Below the pieces are notes generated by a model. That model saw only the letters and a list, made by a program, of their open reading frames with translations, was not told where the DNA came from and did no database searches. The position numbers were made by a program, and so were the translations under genes. A stretch of DNA of 64,000 nt from Paracoccaceae bacterium (GTDB lineage: Bacteria; Pseudomonadota; Alphaproteobacteria; Rhodobacterales; Rhodobacteraceae): the NCBI GenBank assembly GCA_021775315.1, contig JAJFIC010000039.1:1-64000 (forward strand). Direction: 5' to 3'. This document shows positions 34,914-45,050 of this stretch, piece after piece; position 1 is the first letter of the stretch, and every line of letters begins with the position of its first letter.

Positions 34914-35927
34914 GTGAAATTCAGATTTTCGACACTTGTAACAACAACAATTGCGACGCTGGCGTTAGCGACCCAAGTTCAGGCTTTCACCTGTAGCGGG
35001 GGCAGCATTTGGACCAAACTTCCGGCCAGCACCAAGCAACAATTGACCGCCATCGCCGACAAGGAACCGTTCGCCAGAGGTCGCTTTTTCAAGGTCGAGC
35101 GGAACGGCAAAATCTCTTACATTCTGGGCACCGTTCACGTACCGCCAATCAAACAGCTTAAGCTGCCCGCCCATGTCATGAAAAAGGTCGAGCAATCCAA
35201 ACGGGTTTACCTTGAAAAGTCGACCAAGGAATTTGACGCCTACTCAAAAATGATAAAAGCAAATCGCGGCTATATTTGGGCCGGCGGCATGAACGACCTG
35301 TCGCAATACTTTACAGCCAAACAATGGGCGATTGTCCGACGCAGCCTTGTTAGCATTGGTTGGCCTAAAGGGGCCGCTGAAACCCTGCGCCCGTGGTTTA
35401 TTCTGGATGAAATCGAAAGCCTTGGCTGCGGACCAGACAGCGAAGGCTTTCTGCTTAGTCTTGATGCCCGCGTCATGCGGGTGGCAGGTCGATACAAAAT
35501 CCCGATGATTGGTCTGGAAACCCCGGAAAAAGTCGATGCACATTATCGGGCGCTGTCCCAGAAAAACATCGTGGACATGATCAAATCATTGCCGGTGATG
35601 GACGAAAAATATCCCCATGGCGGGGTTGGCAAAGCGATCCTTGGTCTTTTGGCGTCCGAAAACATCGTGTTGGCCCAAGTGTTCCAGGAATACATGGATC
35701 GCAGCAACCCAAATCAGCGCGGCGTGAAGCTACGGTCGGATTTTTGGGCAAAAAAGATTCTGCTGGCGCGCAACAAGGCGTGGATGCCAGCACTAACGCA
35801 GGCGATGAATGCCGGTGGCAGCTTTGTCGCGGTTGGCGCGGCGCATCTTGGCGGGCGTTACGGCATCATGCCGATGCTGCAAAGGAAGGGTTACAAAATC
35901 ACCCGAATTCCGCTGACCAACAACTAG
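34914..35927 (+). CDS. TraB/GumN-family exported protein
   Basis: A 337-residue protein with a signal peptide (MKFRFSTLVTTTIATLALATQVQA). The TraB/GumN/ChaN-like motifs are present: LGTVHVPP near residue 70, the acidic YLEKSTKEFD, and GAAHLGGRYG near the C-terminus. These His and Glu residues would bind a metal in this fold, which includes putative peptidases and erythromycin-esterase relatives. GTG 34914 is chosen for GAAAGGG seven bases ahead and for the signal peptide. It probably shares a transcript with the unknown exported protein upstream. Its substrate is not known. Confidence 0.82.
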   Translation: MKFRFSTLVTTTIATLALATQVQAFTCSGGSIWTKLPASTKQQLTAIADKEPFARGRFFKVERNGKISYILGTVHVPPIKQLKLPAHVMKKVEQSKRVYLEKSTKEFDAYSKMIKANRGYIWAGGMNDLSQYFTAKQWAIVRRSLVSIGWPKGAAETLRPWFILDEIESLGCGPDSEGFLLSLDARVMRVAGRYKIPMIGLETPEKVDAHYRALSQKNIVDMIKSLPVMDEKYPHGGVGKAILGLLASENIVLAQVFQEYMDRSNPNQRGVKLRSDFWAKKILLARNKAWMPALTQAMNAGGSFVAVGAAHLGGRYGIMPMLQRKGYKITRIPLTNN

Positions 35928-35933
35928 GATCTG

Positions 35934-36482
35934 TCAGGCGTCACGCCATGTGCCGCTTGCCAGACCGTCAATCGACCACGATCCGATCCCGGCCCGGATC
36001 AGGCGCAGCGTCGGAAAGCCAACGGCGGCGGTCATCCGCCGGACCTGCCGGTTTCGACCCTCGGTTATGGTGATCTCGATCCAACTGTCAGCGACCGTTT
36101 TGCGAAACCGCACTGGCGGGTCCCGGTCCCAAAGGCCAGCGGGTTGCGCGATTGCCTGCACCTGCGCTGGTCTGGTTTTGCCGTCTTTCAGCGCCACTCC
36201 GGAACGCAACGCATCCAACGCCTCTGCACCCGGAACGCCTTCGACTTGAACCCAGTAGGTTTTGGCCATTTTGTGTTTCGGCTCGGCAATCCGTGACTGC
36301 AATTTCCCGTCATCCGTCAGAACCATCAAGCCCTCGCTGTCTTTGTCCAACCGTCCGGCGGCATAAACGCCCGGCACGTCAATAAACGCCGACAAGGTGC
36401 GCCGCGTTGACCCAACTGTGCCCGCATCGGTAAATTGCGACAGCACCCCGAAAGGTTTGTTAAACAAAATTGTGCGTGCCAT
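35934..36482 (-). CDS. rluE: pseudouridine synthase, RluE-like (RsuA/RluB/E/F family)
   Basis: A 182-residue rRNA pseudouridine synthase. The catalytic Asp lies in [28 protein letters not shown] is the N-terminal motif, and [13 protein letters not shown] the C-terminal one. There is no S4 domain, and the short length fits RluE (E. coli position U2457 of 23S rRNA). ATG 36482 is preceded by CAGG; ATG 36494 would add four residues. It converges on the TraB/GumN gene with only six bases between the stops. Confidence 0.85.
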   Translation of the reverse strand: MARTILFNKPFGVLSQFTDAGTVGSTRRTLSAFIDVPGVYAAGRLDKDSEGLMVLTDDGKLQSRIAEPKHKMAKTYWVQVEGVPGAEALDALRSGVALKDGKTRPAQVQAIAQPAGLWDRDPPVRFRKTVADSWIEITITEGRNRQVRRMTAAVGFPTLRLIRAGIGSWSIDGLASGTWRDA

Positions 36483-36512
36483 AACTGCCTGCATTCCATT
36501 GTCCGACCACAG

Positions 36513-37676
36513 TCAGTTTTGCTTAGGCGCCAGCCGAACCACGGTTTCTGCGTCAACTTCGGTATCATCAGCAAAGTCGAAATTATCCAGCCGCAGCGCG
36601 CGATTGCCCGCCTTAACGGCAGAGATTTTGATCTCTTCAATATCGCGAGCGGCTTGGCCGAAATGCCGATCCAGATTGCCCACCCGGTCGCCCAGACGTT
36701 CCACATCCTTGTTCAGCAAACCCAGTTCCCGACGGATCGCCCCGGCTTGTTCACGCATCCTTGCGTCTTTCAGTATCGCGCGCATGGTGTTCAGCGTCGC
36801 CATGCAAGTCGTCGGTGACACGATCCAAACCCTAGCATCGAACCCTTCACGCACCACATCGGAAAAATTCGCGTGCAGTTCGGCATAAACCGCCTCGGAT
36901 GGCAGGAACAACAACGCGCCGTCCGCTGTTTCCCCTTCGATAATATACTTATCCGAAATGGCCTTGATGTGCAGACGAACAGCGGCCCGCATCAGGCGCG
37001 TGGCCTCGGCCAAATGTGCCTTGTTTTGCGCCCCACGCAGGGCTTCATACGCTTCCAGCGGGAATTTGCTGTCGACCACAATCGGCCCCGGAGGGTTGGG
37101 CAGATGGATCAGGCAATCAGCGCGCTTGCCGTTGGAAAGCGTGGCCTGCAACGTATAGGCATCTGGCGGCAACGCTTTGGATACGATGTCGTTCAACTGG
37201 ATTTCCCCGAACGCCCCGCGGGTCTGTTTGTTGGACAGAATATCCTGCAAAGACAATACATCACCCGACAGTTTTTCGATGTTGGTTTGCGCCCGGTCAA
37301 TCGTCGCAAGGCGTTCCTGCAATTCGGTCAGGGATCGCGTTGTTTTGATCGACGAGCCGTGCAGGCTTTCGGTCATGCCGCGCTGCACATCGGCAAGCCG
37401 GGCTTCCACCACCTGAATCATTTTTGCCTGCGCGGCGGCCTGTGTGTCAGAAACCGTCTGCAAGCCCCCGGCCAGCCTTTGCTGCCCCTCAGACAGCCCA
37501 CGCACAGTATCGTCCAACAGGCCCATCTGCTGCAACAACGGGGCCGCCGCATCAGCCGAGCGGCCTGCGTTGCGCAAGACCATGAAAATCAGGATCAACA
37601 ACAAAACCCCAACCACCGACAGGCCCAGAACCACCGGGTCGCCAAAGTCCACAATCATTTCGCCGATCTTGATCAT
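36513..37676 (-). CDS. rmuC: DNA recombination protein RmuC
   Basis: A 387-residue protein with one N-terminal membrane helix (PVVLGLSVVGVLLLILIFMVL), a coiled coil of about 100 residues, and the RmuC nuclease-like domain. LSNKQTRGAFGEIQL, VVDSKFPLEAYEAL and GALLFLPSEAVYAEL are diagnostic. RmuC limits inversions at short inverted repeats in E. coli. ATG 37676, seven bases past the mutL stop, is preferred over 37709, which would overlap mutL. Likely co-transcribed with mutL. Confidence 0.92.
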   Translation of the reverse strand: MIKIGEMIVDFGDPVVLGLSVVGVLLLILIFMVLRNAGRSADAAAPLLQQMGLLDDTVRGLSEGQQRLAGGLQTVSDTQAAAQAKMIQVVEARLADVQRGMTESLHGSSIKTTRSLTELQERLATIDRAQTNIEKLSGDVLSLQDILSNKQTRGAFGEIQLNDIVSKALPPDAYTLQATLSNGKRADCLIHLPNPPGPIVVDSKFPLEAYEALRGAQNKAHLAEATRLMRAAVRLHIKAISDKYIIEGETADGALLFLPSEAVYAELHANFSDVVREGFDARVWIVSPTTCMATLNTMRAILKDARMREQAGAIRRELGLLNKDVERLGDRVGNLDRHFGQAARDIEEIKISAVKAGNRALRLDNFDFADDTEVDAETVVRLAPKQN

Positions 37677-37683
37677 GTCCGCT

Positions 37684-39525
37684 TCACGTCCGCCCAAACA
37701 ACCGTTCAATATCCGCCAGTTTCAGCTCCACATAGGTGGGTCGCCCATGATTGCACTGACCGGAATGCGGCGTTATTTCCATTTCCCGCAACAGCGCGTT
37801 CATCTCAGCCCCGTTCATCCGACGCCCGGAACGGATCGAGCCGTGACAAGCAACCCGGCTGAGGATCGCCTCAATCCGGTCTTTGACCGATTGGGTTTCG
37901 CCCAGATCATCAAGCTCGTCCAGCACATCGCGGATCATCGCCTCGGCATTCACCTCGCCCAGAATGGCCGGGGTTTCGCGCACGCAGACCGACCCGCCGC
38001 CAAAGGGTTCTATCGTCAGGCCAAGGCTGGCCAGATCATCGGCCACCCCCAACAAACGATCGGCATCACTTTCCGACAGTTCAATGATTTCCGGGATCAA
38101 CAAGGCCTGCGCCCTGACACCGTTTTCTGCCATCTGCTTTTTCAGACGCTCATAAACCAGCCGTTCATGGGCCGCGTGCTGATCGACAATGACCATGCCA
38201 TCACTGGTCTGCGCGATGATATAGTTTTCGTGCACCTGCGCCCGAGCCGCGCCCAACGGCAGATCCACAGGGGGTTCGGCCCCGGTTTCATCAAAAACAG
38301 GTTCAACCCGCGCGAACATCGCCTGTGTTTCCGCAAATCCCGGCGCGGCGCGGTCAAAGTTCATGCCGCCGTAACCCCTTGCCTGCCGGTCCATCTGATA
38401 GACGGGCGCGCCGGTTGGGTGTTCGGCCTGAAACGCACCCAGTGTCGCCGCCGCTACGGTGGTTGAAGCGCGATGCCCGGCCTCGGCCAGCGCATGCCTG
38501 AGGGCCGACACGATCAGGCCGCGGGCAATTCCCGGCTCACGAAACCGCACCTCGGCCTTGGCCGGATGCACGTTGACGTCAACCCGTTCCGGATCGCATT
38601 CCAAAAACAAAGCCGCCGCCGGGTGACGGTCGCGGCTTAAAAAATCGGAATAAGCCCCGCGCAAAGCGCCTGTCAGCAATTTATCCCGCACGGGTCGACC
38701 ATTCACAAACAAAAATTGCGCCACAGCCGCGCCGCGCGAATAAGTCGGTAAAGCCGCGTAACCGGTTAGCGTAATGCCTTCGCGTTCTGCATCAATCAGT
38801 AGGGCGTTTTCGGCAAAATCCCCGCCCAAAATCTGGCGCAAACGTCCGTGCAGCGCATCAAACATATCCCCGGTTTGGGCGTCGCTGCGAAACACCACAC
38901 GTCCGGCCCCGCCTTTGGAAACGTCGGTCAGCGTGAAGCCGACAAAGGGTTCCGCCATTGCCAGACGTTTCACCGCATCTGTGATCGCCTGAACCTCGGC
39001 CCGGTCGCTGCGTAAAAATTTCAAGCGCGCGGGTGTTGCGTAAAACAAGTCGCGCAGTTCAACCACGCTGCCCCGGCTGAGGGCGGCCGGCCTGACCGGC
39101 CCCACCAGCCCGCCATTGACCGATATGCTGGCCGCCGCCGCCGCGCCATCCGCACGCGAAGAAATGACCAGCCGCCCGACTGCGCCTAGCGATGGCAGGG
39201 CCTCACCGCGAAACCCGAACGAGTGGATATTCAGCAAATCTGAGCCGTCGATTTTTGACGTCGCATGCCGCGCCAAGGCCAGTTCAAGCTGATCCTCGGC
39301 AATGCCACAGCCATCGTCGGTCACACGGATCAGAGTCTTGCCGCCATCCGCATAAGCAATATCGACCCGCACGGCACCCGCATCAAGGGCGTTTTCCACC
39401 AGCTCTTTCACGGCGGACGCCGGGCGTTCAACCACCTCGCCTGCGGCAATACGATTGACCGCGGCGCTGTCCAGCTGTCGGATCACAGGCTGGGTGTTCT
39501 CTATCTGGGGGTTTGTCGTGTTCAT
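37684..39525 (-). CDS. mutL: DNA mismatch repair protein MutL
   Basis: A 613-residue GHKL ATPase of mismatch repair. The N-terminal motifs are [32 protein letters not shown] and [10 protein letters not shown]. The C-terminal domain keeps the endonuclease motif [12 protein letters not shown], as in bacteria that lack MutH, followed by [15 protein letters not shown] 39525 is preceded by AGGATG. The mutL-rmuC order on the minus strand suggests a small genome-maintenance operon. Confidence 0.95.
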   Translation of the reverse strand: MNTTNPQIENTQPVIRQLDSAAVNRIAAGEVVERPASAVKELVENALDAGAVRVDIAYADGGKTLIRVTDDGCGIAEDQLELALARHATSKIDGSDLLNIHSFGFRGEALPSLGAVGRLVISSRADGAAAAASISVNGGLVGPVRPAALSRGSVVELRDLFYATPARLKFLRSDRAEVQAITDAVKRLAMAEPFVGFTLTDVSKGGAGRVVFRSDAQTGDMFDALHGRLRQILGGDFAENALLIDAEREGITLTGYAALPTYSRGAAVAQFLFVNGRPVRDKLLTGALRGAYSDFLSRDRHPAAALFLECDPERVDVNVHPAKAEVRFREPGIARGLIVSALRHALAEAGHRASTTVAAATLGAFQAEHPTGAPVYQMDRQARGYGGMNFDRAAPGFAETQAMFARVEPVFDETGAEPPVDLPLGAARAQVHENYIIAQTSDGMVIVDQHAAHERLVYERLKKQMAENGVRAQALLIPEIIELSESDADRLLGVADDLASLGLTIEPFGGGSVCVRETPAILGEVNAEAMIRDVLDELDDLGETQSVKDRIEAILSRVACHGSIRSGRRMNGAEMNALLREMEITPHSGQCNHGRPTYVELKLADIERLFGRT

Positions 39526-39605
39526 CCTACTAGGTTTAGCATGACAAGGCGCGATTCGACCATCACCGTTTGCGCAAACGATCCGCTCAGCAGTGGCGCG
39601 TTGGC

Positions 39606-40919
39606 TTAGTCGGTGCTGGCAAGCCCAACCGGTTGACCAACCACGACAATCCGCAAATCCTCGGGCTTCATAAGACGCTTGGCGACGCGTGCGACGTCTT
39701 CCAGTGTCACCGCATTCACCTTGTCGTTTCGGGTTTCGATATAGGAAATCGGCAGATCATCCAGCTGCATATTCGCCAAAATTGACGCAATCCGTCTATT
39801 GCCGTCGAACCGCAAAGGATAGGCCCCTGTCAGGAATTTCTTGGCCGCTTCAAGTTCTTCTTGCGTCACGCCCTGATCGGCCAGTTTCACCCATTCTGAC
39901 TGGATCACCGCAACCGCCTCGGCGATACGGTCGTTTGCTGATGCGACAGAGCCCTGAAAAAGCTCAGCCAGATCATAAGACCCCAGATAGGTATAAACGC
40001 CATAGGTCAGCCCACGTTTTTCGCGCACTTCAAGCGTCAGGCGCGATGTGAAACCGCTGGACCCGAAAACCTGATTCATCACAAAAGCCGCAAAGAAATC
40101 CGGATCGTCCCGGCGGATGCCTTCGTGTCCAAAAATGGCAACCGATTGCGGTGACGGGAAATCAATCACGGTGATCCCACCGGTAATTTTCACCTCGGCA
40201 CGGGGCGGTTTGGGCGCGCCTGTTTCGGGCAATTCGCCCAGCAATTCATCCAGTATCAGGCCCAATTCTTCGGCAGACACATCGCCAACCGCAGACACAA
40301 ACATCTGGTCACGCGCCATCGAATTGGCATGTGCTTCCTGTATATCTTCGCGAGTAAAACGGTTGACGCTTTCGGTCGTGCCCGTTGATGAAGTGGCATA
40401 AGGATGATCGCCATATGCCAGTTGATCAAACGCTTCGGTCGCGATTTCCTGCGGGTCTTTTTGATCACCTGCAATGATCGAAACCATTTGCGCGCGCACC
40501 CGATCCAACGCCACCTGATCAAAACGCGGCTTGATGATCGCCTTGCGCAATAATTCTAACGCTTCGCCGCGGTTTTCACGCAGGAATTTCGCCGACACAG
40601 TCACGGAATCACCATGCGCGTCAAAACTGAAACTTGCCGCCAGCGTATCCCGCGCTTTCTGAAACCCTTGTGCATCCAGATCGCCGGCGCCTTCTTCCAA
40701 CAGGCCGGACATCATGTAAATCGCACCGCGCTTGCCTTCGACATCAAGGCTGGTGCCGCCCTTGAACCGAATTTCAAGCGCGATGAACGGAATTGAATGT
40801 TCTTCGACCAACCACGCTTTTATCCCACCGGGCGAGGTTACCTCGTCGATCTGAAGGCCCGCTTTTGCTTGCAGCGTGAACGCAATCAGAATCAGAAATA
40901 CGGAAAAAATACGTGTCAT
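39606..40919 (-). CDS. M16-family peptidase, non-catalytic partner
   Basis: A 437-residue exported insulinase-family protein with signal peptide [20 protein letters not shown]. The zinc motif HxxEH is missing; the corresponding region reads [12 protein letters not shown]. The C-terminal substrate-binding part, with [20 protein letters not shown], is intact. Such proteins form heterodimers with an active M16 partner, here encoded directly upstream with an ATGA overlap at 40916-40919. It probably acts in the periplasm. Confidence 0.88.
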   Translation of the reverse strand: MTRIFSVFLILIAFTLQAKAGLQIDEVTSPGGIKAWLVEEHSIPFIALEIRFKGGTSLDVEGKRGAIYMMSGLLEEGAGDLDAQGFQKARDTLAASFSFDAHGDSVTVSAKFLRENRGEALELLRKAIIKPRFDQVALDRVRAQMVSIIAGDQKDPQEIATEAFDQLAYGDHPYATSSTGTTESVNRFTREDIQEAHANSMARDQMFVSAVGDVSAEELGLILDELLGELPETGAPKPPRAEVKITGGITVIDFPSPQSVAIFGHEGIRRDDPDFFAAFVMNQVFGSSGFTSRLTLEVREKRGLTYGVYTYLGSYDLAELFQGSVASANDRIAEAVAVIQSEWVKLADQGVTQEELEAAKKFLTGAYPLRFDGNRRIASILANMQLDDLPISYIETRNDKVNAVTLEDVARVAKRLMKPEDLRIVVVGQPVGLASTD

Positions 40920-42256
40920 TGGCTTGCCTCCGTTTCGTCGCGCATCAACCAGCCGGTTACGGATTGCCGTCGATCAAAAACCAGTTCGGCGGCAGCCATG
41001 ATGTCGTCTGGCGTGACGGCCTGCAATATTTCGGACCAAGCATCGACATCCGCAACCGTCAGGCCGGATGTCAGGGCTTCGCCATATCGGCGTGCCAAGC
41101 CTTGCACGGAATCGCGCGCATAAATGTCCGACGCTTTGATCTGTGCCTTAAGCCGTGCCAGATGGTCCGTGTCGACGCCATCCTTCATGAACTTCGCAAC
41201 CGCATTGTCCATCGCGTCCTCGGCTTCGGCCAAAGAAACCCCCTCAACCGGGACCACAACCAGCCCAAAGCCGGATTTATCCAGCGACAGCCCGTCATAA
41301 AAGGCCGACACTTGCAGCGCCAGTTTCTGTTTGATCTGCAATTCACGCCCCAGAACCGAGCTTAGCCCGTCACCGCCCAAAAGTTCGGCCAACAATGCCA
41401 ACGCTGCCGCTGGTTTCTGATTGCCGGGGTTACGTTCGGGGGCAAGGTAGGTTCGGATCACATAAGGCTGGGAAACCCGGTTGTCTGAATATTGCAGCCG
41501 CCTTGGCGCAATTTGCGGCGGCTCTGACGGACGCACGCGTTCTGTGATGCCATCAGAGGCTTTCAGGCGACCGTAATATTTCCGGGCCAGCTTTTTCACT
41601 TGCTTGGGGTCAACATCACCCGCAACGATCAGAATTGCGTTATTTGGCGCGTAATATTTTTGATAAAACGCCAATGCATCCTTGCGGTTCAACTGTTCAA
41701 TCTCATGCTTCCAACCGATGGTCGGCACGCCGTATGGATGGTTCAGGTAAAGCGAGGCCATGCGTTGTTCTGAAAACAGCGCACCGGGGTTGTTTTCGGT
41801 GCGGGAGTTGCGCTCTTCCAACACGACATCGCGTTCGGTGGTGACGTCTTCTTCGCTTAGGATCAGGCCGCGCATACGGTCTGCTTCCATTTCCATCATA
41901 AGTTCCAGACGGTCTGACGCGACCCGTTGAAAATATCCGGTATAGTCAAACGAGGTGAACGCATTTTCAGACCCGCCATTGGCAGACACCACGCGGGAAA
42001 ACTCGCCCGATTCAAGGTTTTTGGTTCCCTTGAACATCAGATGTTCCAGCAAATGCGCGATACCGGATTTTCCGGCTTCTTCATCAGCGGCACCGACCCG
42101 ATACCAAACCATGTGGGTGACAACCGCCGCGCGATGATCCTCGATAACGATCGCATCCATGCCGTTTTTCAGTCTGAAGGTGGTAATGTCATCCGCTGCC
42201 CGCGCAATAGACGAAAAGCTAAGGCCAAGGCCGATCAGCAAAAACAAAAGTCGCAT
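40916..42256 (-). CDS. M16-family zinc peptidase, catalytic partner
   Basis: A 446-residue exported insulinase-type peptidase. The signal peptide MRLLFLLIGLGLSFSSIARA is followed by the catalytic inverted zinc motif HLLEH in GIAHLLEHLMFKGT and the downstream Glu in ERDVVLEERNSRTEN. ATG 42256 follows GGAG at eight bases; the ATG at 42271 is less well placed. It pairs with the non-catalytic gene after it. Peptide degradation in the periplasm is the expected role. Confidence 0.92.
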   Translation of the reverse strand: MRLLFLLIGLGLSFSSIARAADDITTFRLKNGMDAIVIEDHRAAVVTHMVWYRVGAADEEAGKSGIAHLLEHLMFKGTKNLESGEFSRVVSANGGSENAFTSFDYTGYFQRVASDRLELMMEMEADRMRGLILSEEDVTTERDVVLEERNSRTENNPGALFSEQRMASLYLNHPYGVPTIGWKHEIEQLNRKDALAFYQKYYAPNNAILIVAGDVDPKQVKKLARKYYGRLKASDGITERVRPSEPPQIAPRRLQYSDNRVSQPYVIRTYLAPERNPGNQKPAAALALLAELLGGDGLSSVLGRELQIKQKLALQVSAFYDGLSLDKSGFGLVVVPVEGVSLAEAEDAMDNAVAKFMKDGVDTDHLARLKAQIKASDIYARDSVQGLARRYGEALTSGLTVADVDAWSEILQAVTPDDIMAAAELVFDRRQSVTGWLMRDETEASQ

Positions 42257-42361
42257 TAAATCACTCCGCATTAAACTGTGCCTGCCAAACTTAGTCCGTT
42301 GCGAAGGGCTGGCAAGCCTCTTCTACGGGAATGTGACATGTTGTGCGAATAGCGGCTGGGC

Positions 42362-42892
42362 TTATTCGTCCGGGTCAGGTGGTGCCGCAGGCGTGCGCAC
42401 CCCGGCCCGACGCAGACGTTTCAGTTCTGCGTGGCGATCAAGTATCTGCTTTTCGTAGGCGCTGAAATAAACCGTGACGCCAAAAATGCGTTCCAGAATT
42501 TTTCCGCGATTCTTGGATCGGAATTCTTTGTCTTCTTCAGCCAAGGCCGCCCGGATATTGCCCGATACTCCATAACGCGACGCGGCTTGAATAAAGCCCT
42601 GATCGTCGCGGGTAACGCCCGTGGTTGTCAGATATTTCGGATTGCCGCCCAAGGCAGCCACAGCATCTTTAAGCGGCGTCGGATCCGAGATGTTCGACTG
42701 ACCCGGCGTAGGTTCCGGCAGGGCCGCATAGCTTTTGGGTTGAACAAGTGGCTTAGTTGGCAGAATGGCAAATTCGTCCGGCCCACGACCCGTGGCCCTG
42801 AGATTCATCATCCCGCCCTCTTTCTTAGAGCAGGCGGACAAGCCAACAATCCCGGCAAGTGCCAGCAATATCAGCGGTTTTACCGTAGCCAT
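42362..42892 (-). CDS. bamF: DUF3035 lipoprotein, BamF-like
   Basis: A 176-residue lipoprotein: the signal MATVKPLILLALAGIVGLSAC ends in the lipobox LSAC. The region GRGPDEFAILPTKPLVQP is typical of DUF3035, the family that contains BamF, an accessory lipoprotein of the outer-membrane beta-barrel assembly machine in alphaproteobacteria. It is placed between lspA, whose product matures lipoproteins, and the M16 pair. Family membership is clear to me; its role in BAM follows from relatives. Confidence 0.8.
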   Translation of the reverse strand: MATVKPLILLALAGIVGLSACSKKEGGMMNLRATGRGPDEFAILPTKPLVQPKSYAALPEPTPGQSNISDPTPLKDAVAALGGNPKYLTTTGVTRDDQGFIQAASRYGVSGNIRAALAEEDKEFRSKNRGKILERIFGVTVYFSAYEKQILDRHAELKRLRRAGVRTPAAPPDPDE

Positions 42893-42943
42893 TTGATCCT
42901 CCAACACCTGTCGGTCCGGGTTTAGCGCAGAATTATCGGCGCG

Positions 42944-43414
42944 TCACCTGCTGTTGTCCAGCTTATTGGAGAACAGAACAAGCCCGAAAGCACCCATGAA
43001 TATCGCCACATCAGCGATATTGAACGCATATGGGTTATTCAGGCCACAGCAAGACATGTTCAAAAAATCCGCCACGGCCCCAAAAATAACGCGATCCAGT
43101 GCATTGCCTACTGCGCCACCGATCACCAACCCGGCGAAAACCTGCCCTGCCTTGGATGTCATTTTGCGTGCCCAATTCAACACCCACAGGGAAATGCCAA
43201 GCGACAGCGCCACCAGCGCCCAACGCATGGTTTCAGCAGAGTTTGCAAACAATCCGAAATTCACGCCCTCATTCCACGCCATTTGGAAACTAAGGAAAGG
43301 CGGCAGAACCTCAATCACGCCCTGCGTCTTCAGGTCCATCCATTGAACAATCGCCCATTTCGACGCCTGATCCAGCAAAAACACCACTGCCGCGACTGCA
43401 AGAACCCTTTTCAC
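42944..43414 (-). CDS. lspA: lipoprotein signal peptidase
   Basis: A 156-residue inner-membrane aspartyl peptidase that cuts prolipoprotein signal peptides. Four hydrophobic helices are visible, with catalytic aspartates in GNALDRV and FNIADVAIF. The earlier motif DQASKW is canonical. The frame is open far upstream, but the family length and the first helix place the start at GTG 43414, 28 bases after the purH stop. Confidence 0.93.
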   Translation of the reverse strand: MKRVLAVAAVVFLLDQASKWAIVQWMDLKTQGVIEVLPPFLSFQMAWNEGVNFGLFANSAETMRWALVALSLGISLWVLNWARKMTSKAGQVFAGLVIGGAVGNALDRVIFGAVADFLNMSCCGLNNPYAFNIADVAIFMGAFGLVLFSNKLDNSR

Positions 43415-43442
43415 ATTATTCCCCAACTTTGTGCCCGAATGA

Positions 43443-45035
43443 TCAATGCCGGAAATGGCGCATACCTGTAAAGACCATCGCCAAACCAGCGGCATCCGCA
43501 GCGGCAATAACCTCGTCGTCGCGCATTGAACCGCCGGGCTGAATGACTGCACGAGCCCCGGCCTCGGCTGCTGACAGCAGGCCATCAGCAAAGGGGAAAA
43601 ACGCATCAGACGCCACGACCGACCCAACGGCCAGAGGTTGGGCCAAGCCCAGCGCGTCTGCCATGTCTTGGGATTTGCGCGCCGCAATGCGCGAACTGTC
43701 AACGCGGCTCATCTGTCCGGCCCCGATGCCGACGGTCGCCAGATCTTTGACATACACAATTGCGTTTGACTTTACGTGTTTGGCAACCCGCCATGCAAAC
43801 ATCAGATCGGCAAGCTCGGCCTTTGTCGGCGCACGTTTGGTGACGACCTTCAGATCATCAAGCACTAGGCGACCATTGTCACGATCCTGCACCAGATAGC
43901 CACCGGACACCTGCCGCCATGTTCGCCCGACCAAGGTCACATCCGGTAAGCCACCGGTCGTCAGCAGGCGCAGGTTTTTCTTGGCCGCGAACACCTCTTT
44001 TGCCTCGCCCGTTGCACCCGGCGCGATCACAACTTCGGTGAACACGTTGGAAATTTCTTGTGCGGTCGGCCCGTCCAGCACACCGTTCAACGCCACGATG
44101 CCGCCAAAGGCCGAGGTCTGGTCGCATTGAAAGGCTGATGTATAAGCCTCGATCATAGACGCCCCGCGTGCCACGCCACAGGGATTCGCGTGTTTGATGA
44201 TCGCCACGGCACAGCCATCCGCCGGGTCAAATTCAGCAACCAATTCAAACGCCGCGTCCGTGTCGTTGATGTTGTTATACGACAGCTCTTTTCCCTGCCA
44301 TTGCCGCGCTGTCGCCACGCCTTCGCGCGTATCACCGGTCTTGTAAAATGCCGCTGACTGATGCGGGTTTTCGCCATAGCGCAGTGTTTGCGCCAACTCG
44401 CCAGCCACAGCACGCCGACGCGGGGCTTGTTCCGCCAGCGCATCCGCCAGCCATCCCGACACAGCCGCATCATAGGCTGCCGTGCGGGCATAGGCCGTCA
44501 GTGCCAGTTTTTGGCGATATGCATAAGTGGTCGCGCCGTCCCTTGCCGCCATTTCCGCCAACAACGCATCATAATCCGCCACATCCACAACCACATTCAC
44601 AAAGCCATGGTTCTTGGCCGCCGCGCGGATCATTGCCGGGCCGCCAATGTCGATATTTTCAATACAGGTCGCATAATCAGCGCCTTTGGCCACCGTAGCC
44701 TCGAACGGGTAAAGGTTGACCACCAGCAGATCAATCGCTTCAATTCCGTGCGCCTGCATCGCAGCCACATGATCGTCATTGTCACGCAACGCCAACAAGC
44801 CACCATGCACGCCGGGATGCAGCGTTTTCACCCGCCCGTCCATCATTTCAGGAAACTTGGTCACATCGGAAACGTCCCGAACCGCAATACCCGCGTCGCG
44901 GATCGCCGCCGCAGAACCACCAGTTGACAGCAGCTCAACACCCTGATCGCCAAGGGCCTGCGCCAGTTCAATAAGGCCGGTTTTGTCAGAAACAGAAAGA
45001 AGGGCGCGCCGCACAGGCACGAGATCGGTTGGCAT
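43443..45035 (-). CDS. purH: bifunctional AICAR transformylase / IMP cyclohydrolase
   Basis: A 530-residue enzyme for the last two steps of IMP synthesis. The N-terminal cyclohydrolase domain ([44 protein letters not shown]) and the C-terminal transformylase domain ([31 protein letters not shown]) are complete. Length matches the family. It lies between a heparinase-like gene and lspA on the same strand with short gaps. Confidence 0.97.
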   Translation of the reverse strand: MPTDLVPVRRALLSVSDKTGLIELAQALGDQGVELLSTGGSAAAIRDAGIAVRDVSDVTKFPEMMDGRVKTLHPGVHGGLLALRDNDDHVAAMQAHGIEAIDLLVVNLYPFEATVAKGADYATCIENIDIGGPAMIRAAAKNHGFVNVVVDVADYDALLAEMAARDGATTYAYRQKLALTAYARTAAYDAAVSGWLADALAEQAPRRRAVAGELAQTLRYGENPHQSAAFYKTGDTREGVATARQWQGKELSYNNINDTDAAFELVAEFDPADGCAVAIIKHANPCGVARGASMIEAYTSAFQCDQTSAFGGIVALNGVLDGPTAQEISNVFTEVVIAPGATGEAKEVFAAKKNLRLLTTGGLPDVTLVGRTWRQVSGGYLVQDRDNGRLVLDDLKVVTKRAPTKAELADLMFAWRVAKHVKSNAIVYVKDLATVGIGAGQMSRVDSSRIAARKSQDMADALGLAQPLAVGSVVASDAFFPFADGLLSAAEAGARAVIQPGGSMRDDEVIAAADAAGLAMVFTGMRHFRH

Positions 45036-45050
45036 TGGATGGATGTCCTC

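Noticed and set aside
36873-37862. 329-codon plus-strand frame opposite rmuC
   Set aside because: Gln/Arg-rich shadow crossing the rmuC-mutL boundary, where both minus-strand genes are well supported.
43415-43702. 96-codon N-terminal extension of lspA
   Set aside because: It would run into purH in another frame and gives a non-hydrophobic, non-family sequence; the GTG at 43414 gives a normal LspA.
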